Below are positions 63,969-64,000 of a stretch of DNA of 64,000 bases, piece by piece. Both the position numbers and the translations under genes were made by a program. Position 1 is the first letter of the stretch. The number at the start of each line of letters is the position of its first letter. The notes beneath the pieces are model-generated. The model searched no databases and was not told where the DNA came from. It worked only from the letters and a program-made list of their open reading frames with translations. This DNA comes from an uncultured Eubacterium sp. (lineage in GTDB: Bacteria > Bacillota > Clostridia > Lachnospirales > Lachnospiraceae): the NCBI GenBank assembly GCA_945939115.1, contig CAMEVC010000007.1:1-64000 (forward strand), read 5' to 3'.

Positions 63969-64000
63969 AGGATGAATCGTTGCTTTGTCACGTTCATCCT
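63969..64000 (+). other. Leader stem-loop truncated by the window edge
   Basis: AGGATGAA at 63969-63976 pairs with TTCATCCT at 63993-64000; inner CG/CG adds two pairs. It begins about 10 nt after the expected transcription start. It may be a leader element or a terminator whose T-tract is out of view. Confidence 0.5.

Overview
The window is a slice of the chromosome of a low-to-mid GC Gram-positive anaerobe. The evidence is a CIRCE-controlled groESL operon, a family II pyrophosphatase with a CBS/DRTGG regulatory insert, a cotJABC spore-coat operon, AddAB, a type B dihydroorotate dehydrogenase (PyrK/PyrD), a perfect CcpA-type cre site, strong AGGAGG ribosome-binding sites and several TTG starts. 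Several domain families typical of Lachnospiraceae (DUF2225, DUF6062, DUF6106, DUF6142) point to that family. A Lachnospira/Eubacterium-eligens-like or Roseburia-like genus is a guess; the family is the safer call.

Layout. 0-7 kb: methyltransferase, hslO and a shikimate-kinase-like gene, then glnS, a DUF2225 protein, an LtaS-type membrane sulfatase and a monocistronic cold-shock gene. 7.2-11.7 kb: a highly structured intergenic repeat, a membrane protein coupled to a CtpE-like P-type ATPase, and a convergent substrate-binding lipoprotein. 11.7-19 kb: a soluble CZB chemoreceptor, a pyrophosphatase, a SEC-C methionine aminopeptidase, cotJABC, a Cys/His-rich DUF6062 protein and a transglutaminase-like lipoprotein. 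19-26 kb: ogg, groESL, guaB behind a leader with a terminator, and a CheX-like/CheY/TruA-like operon. 26-30 kb: argS, a glycosyltransferase and kduD. 30-41 kb: a GGDEF-EAL protein translationally coupled to pyrC, then pyrF-pyrK-pyrD and a CgeB-like protein; a divergent dxs-like gene; and pyrE behind its own promoter. 41-49 kb: small membrane proteins, an M29-like metallopeptidase, purEMND and hisS.

49-57 kb is accessory DNA. It holds an AAA/DUF4143 ATPase behind a 23-bp tandem repeat array, lipoproteins, a truncated PNPOx-family fragment, a lipoprotein-MBOAT-DHHW cassette that looks like a surface-polymer O-acetylation system and uses more AAA lysine codons than the housekeeping genes, and an Rpn-type PD-(D/E)XK nuclease. 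The window closes with addB-addA and a promoter reading off the right edge.

No tRNA, rRNA, CRISPR array or complete insertion sequence was seen. The most interesting signals are regulatory or catalytic oddities inside otherwise ordinary genes. The cotJA ribosome-binding site sits inside the map terminator hairpin. A TruA homologue has Glu for the catalytic Asp. A dihydroorotase has Asn in its HxH zinc motif. A dxs-like enzyme lacks the DRAG motif. An ordered repeat array abuts the promoter of the AAA ATPase gene. The MBOAT/DHHW island is the best candidate for a coherent accessory system.
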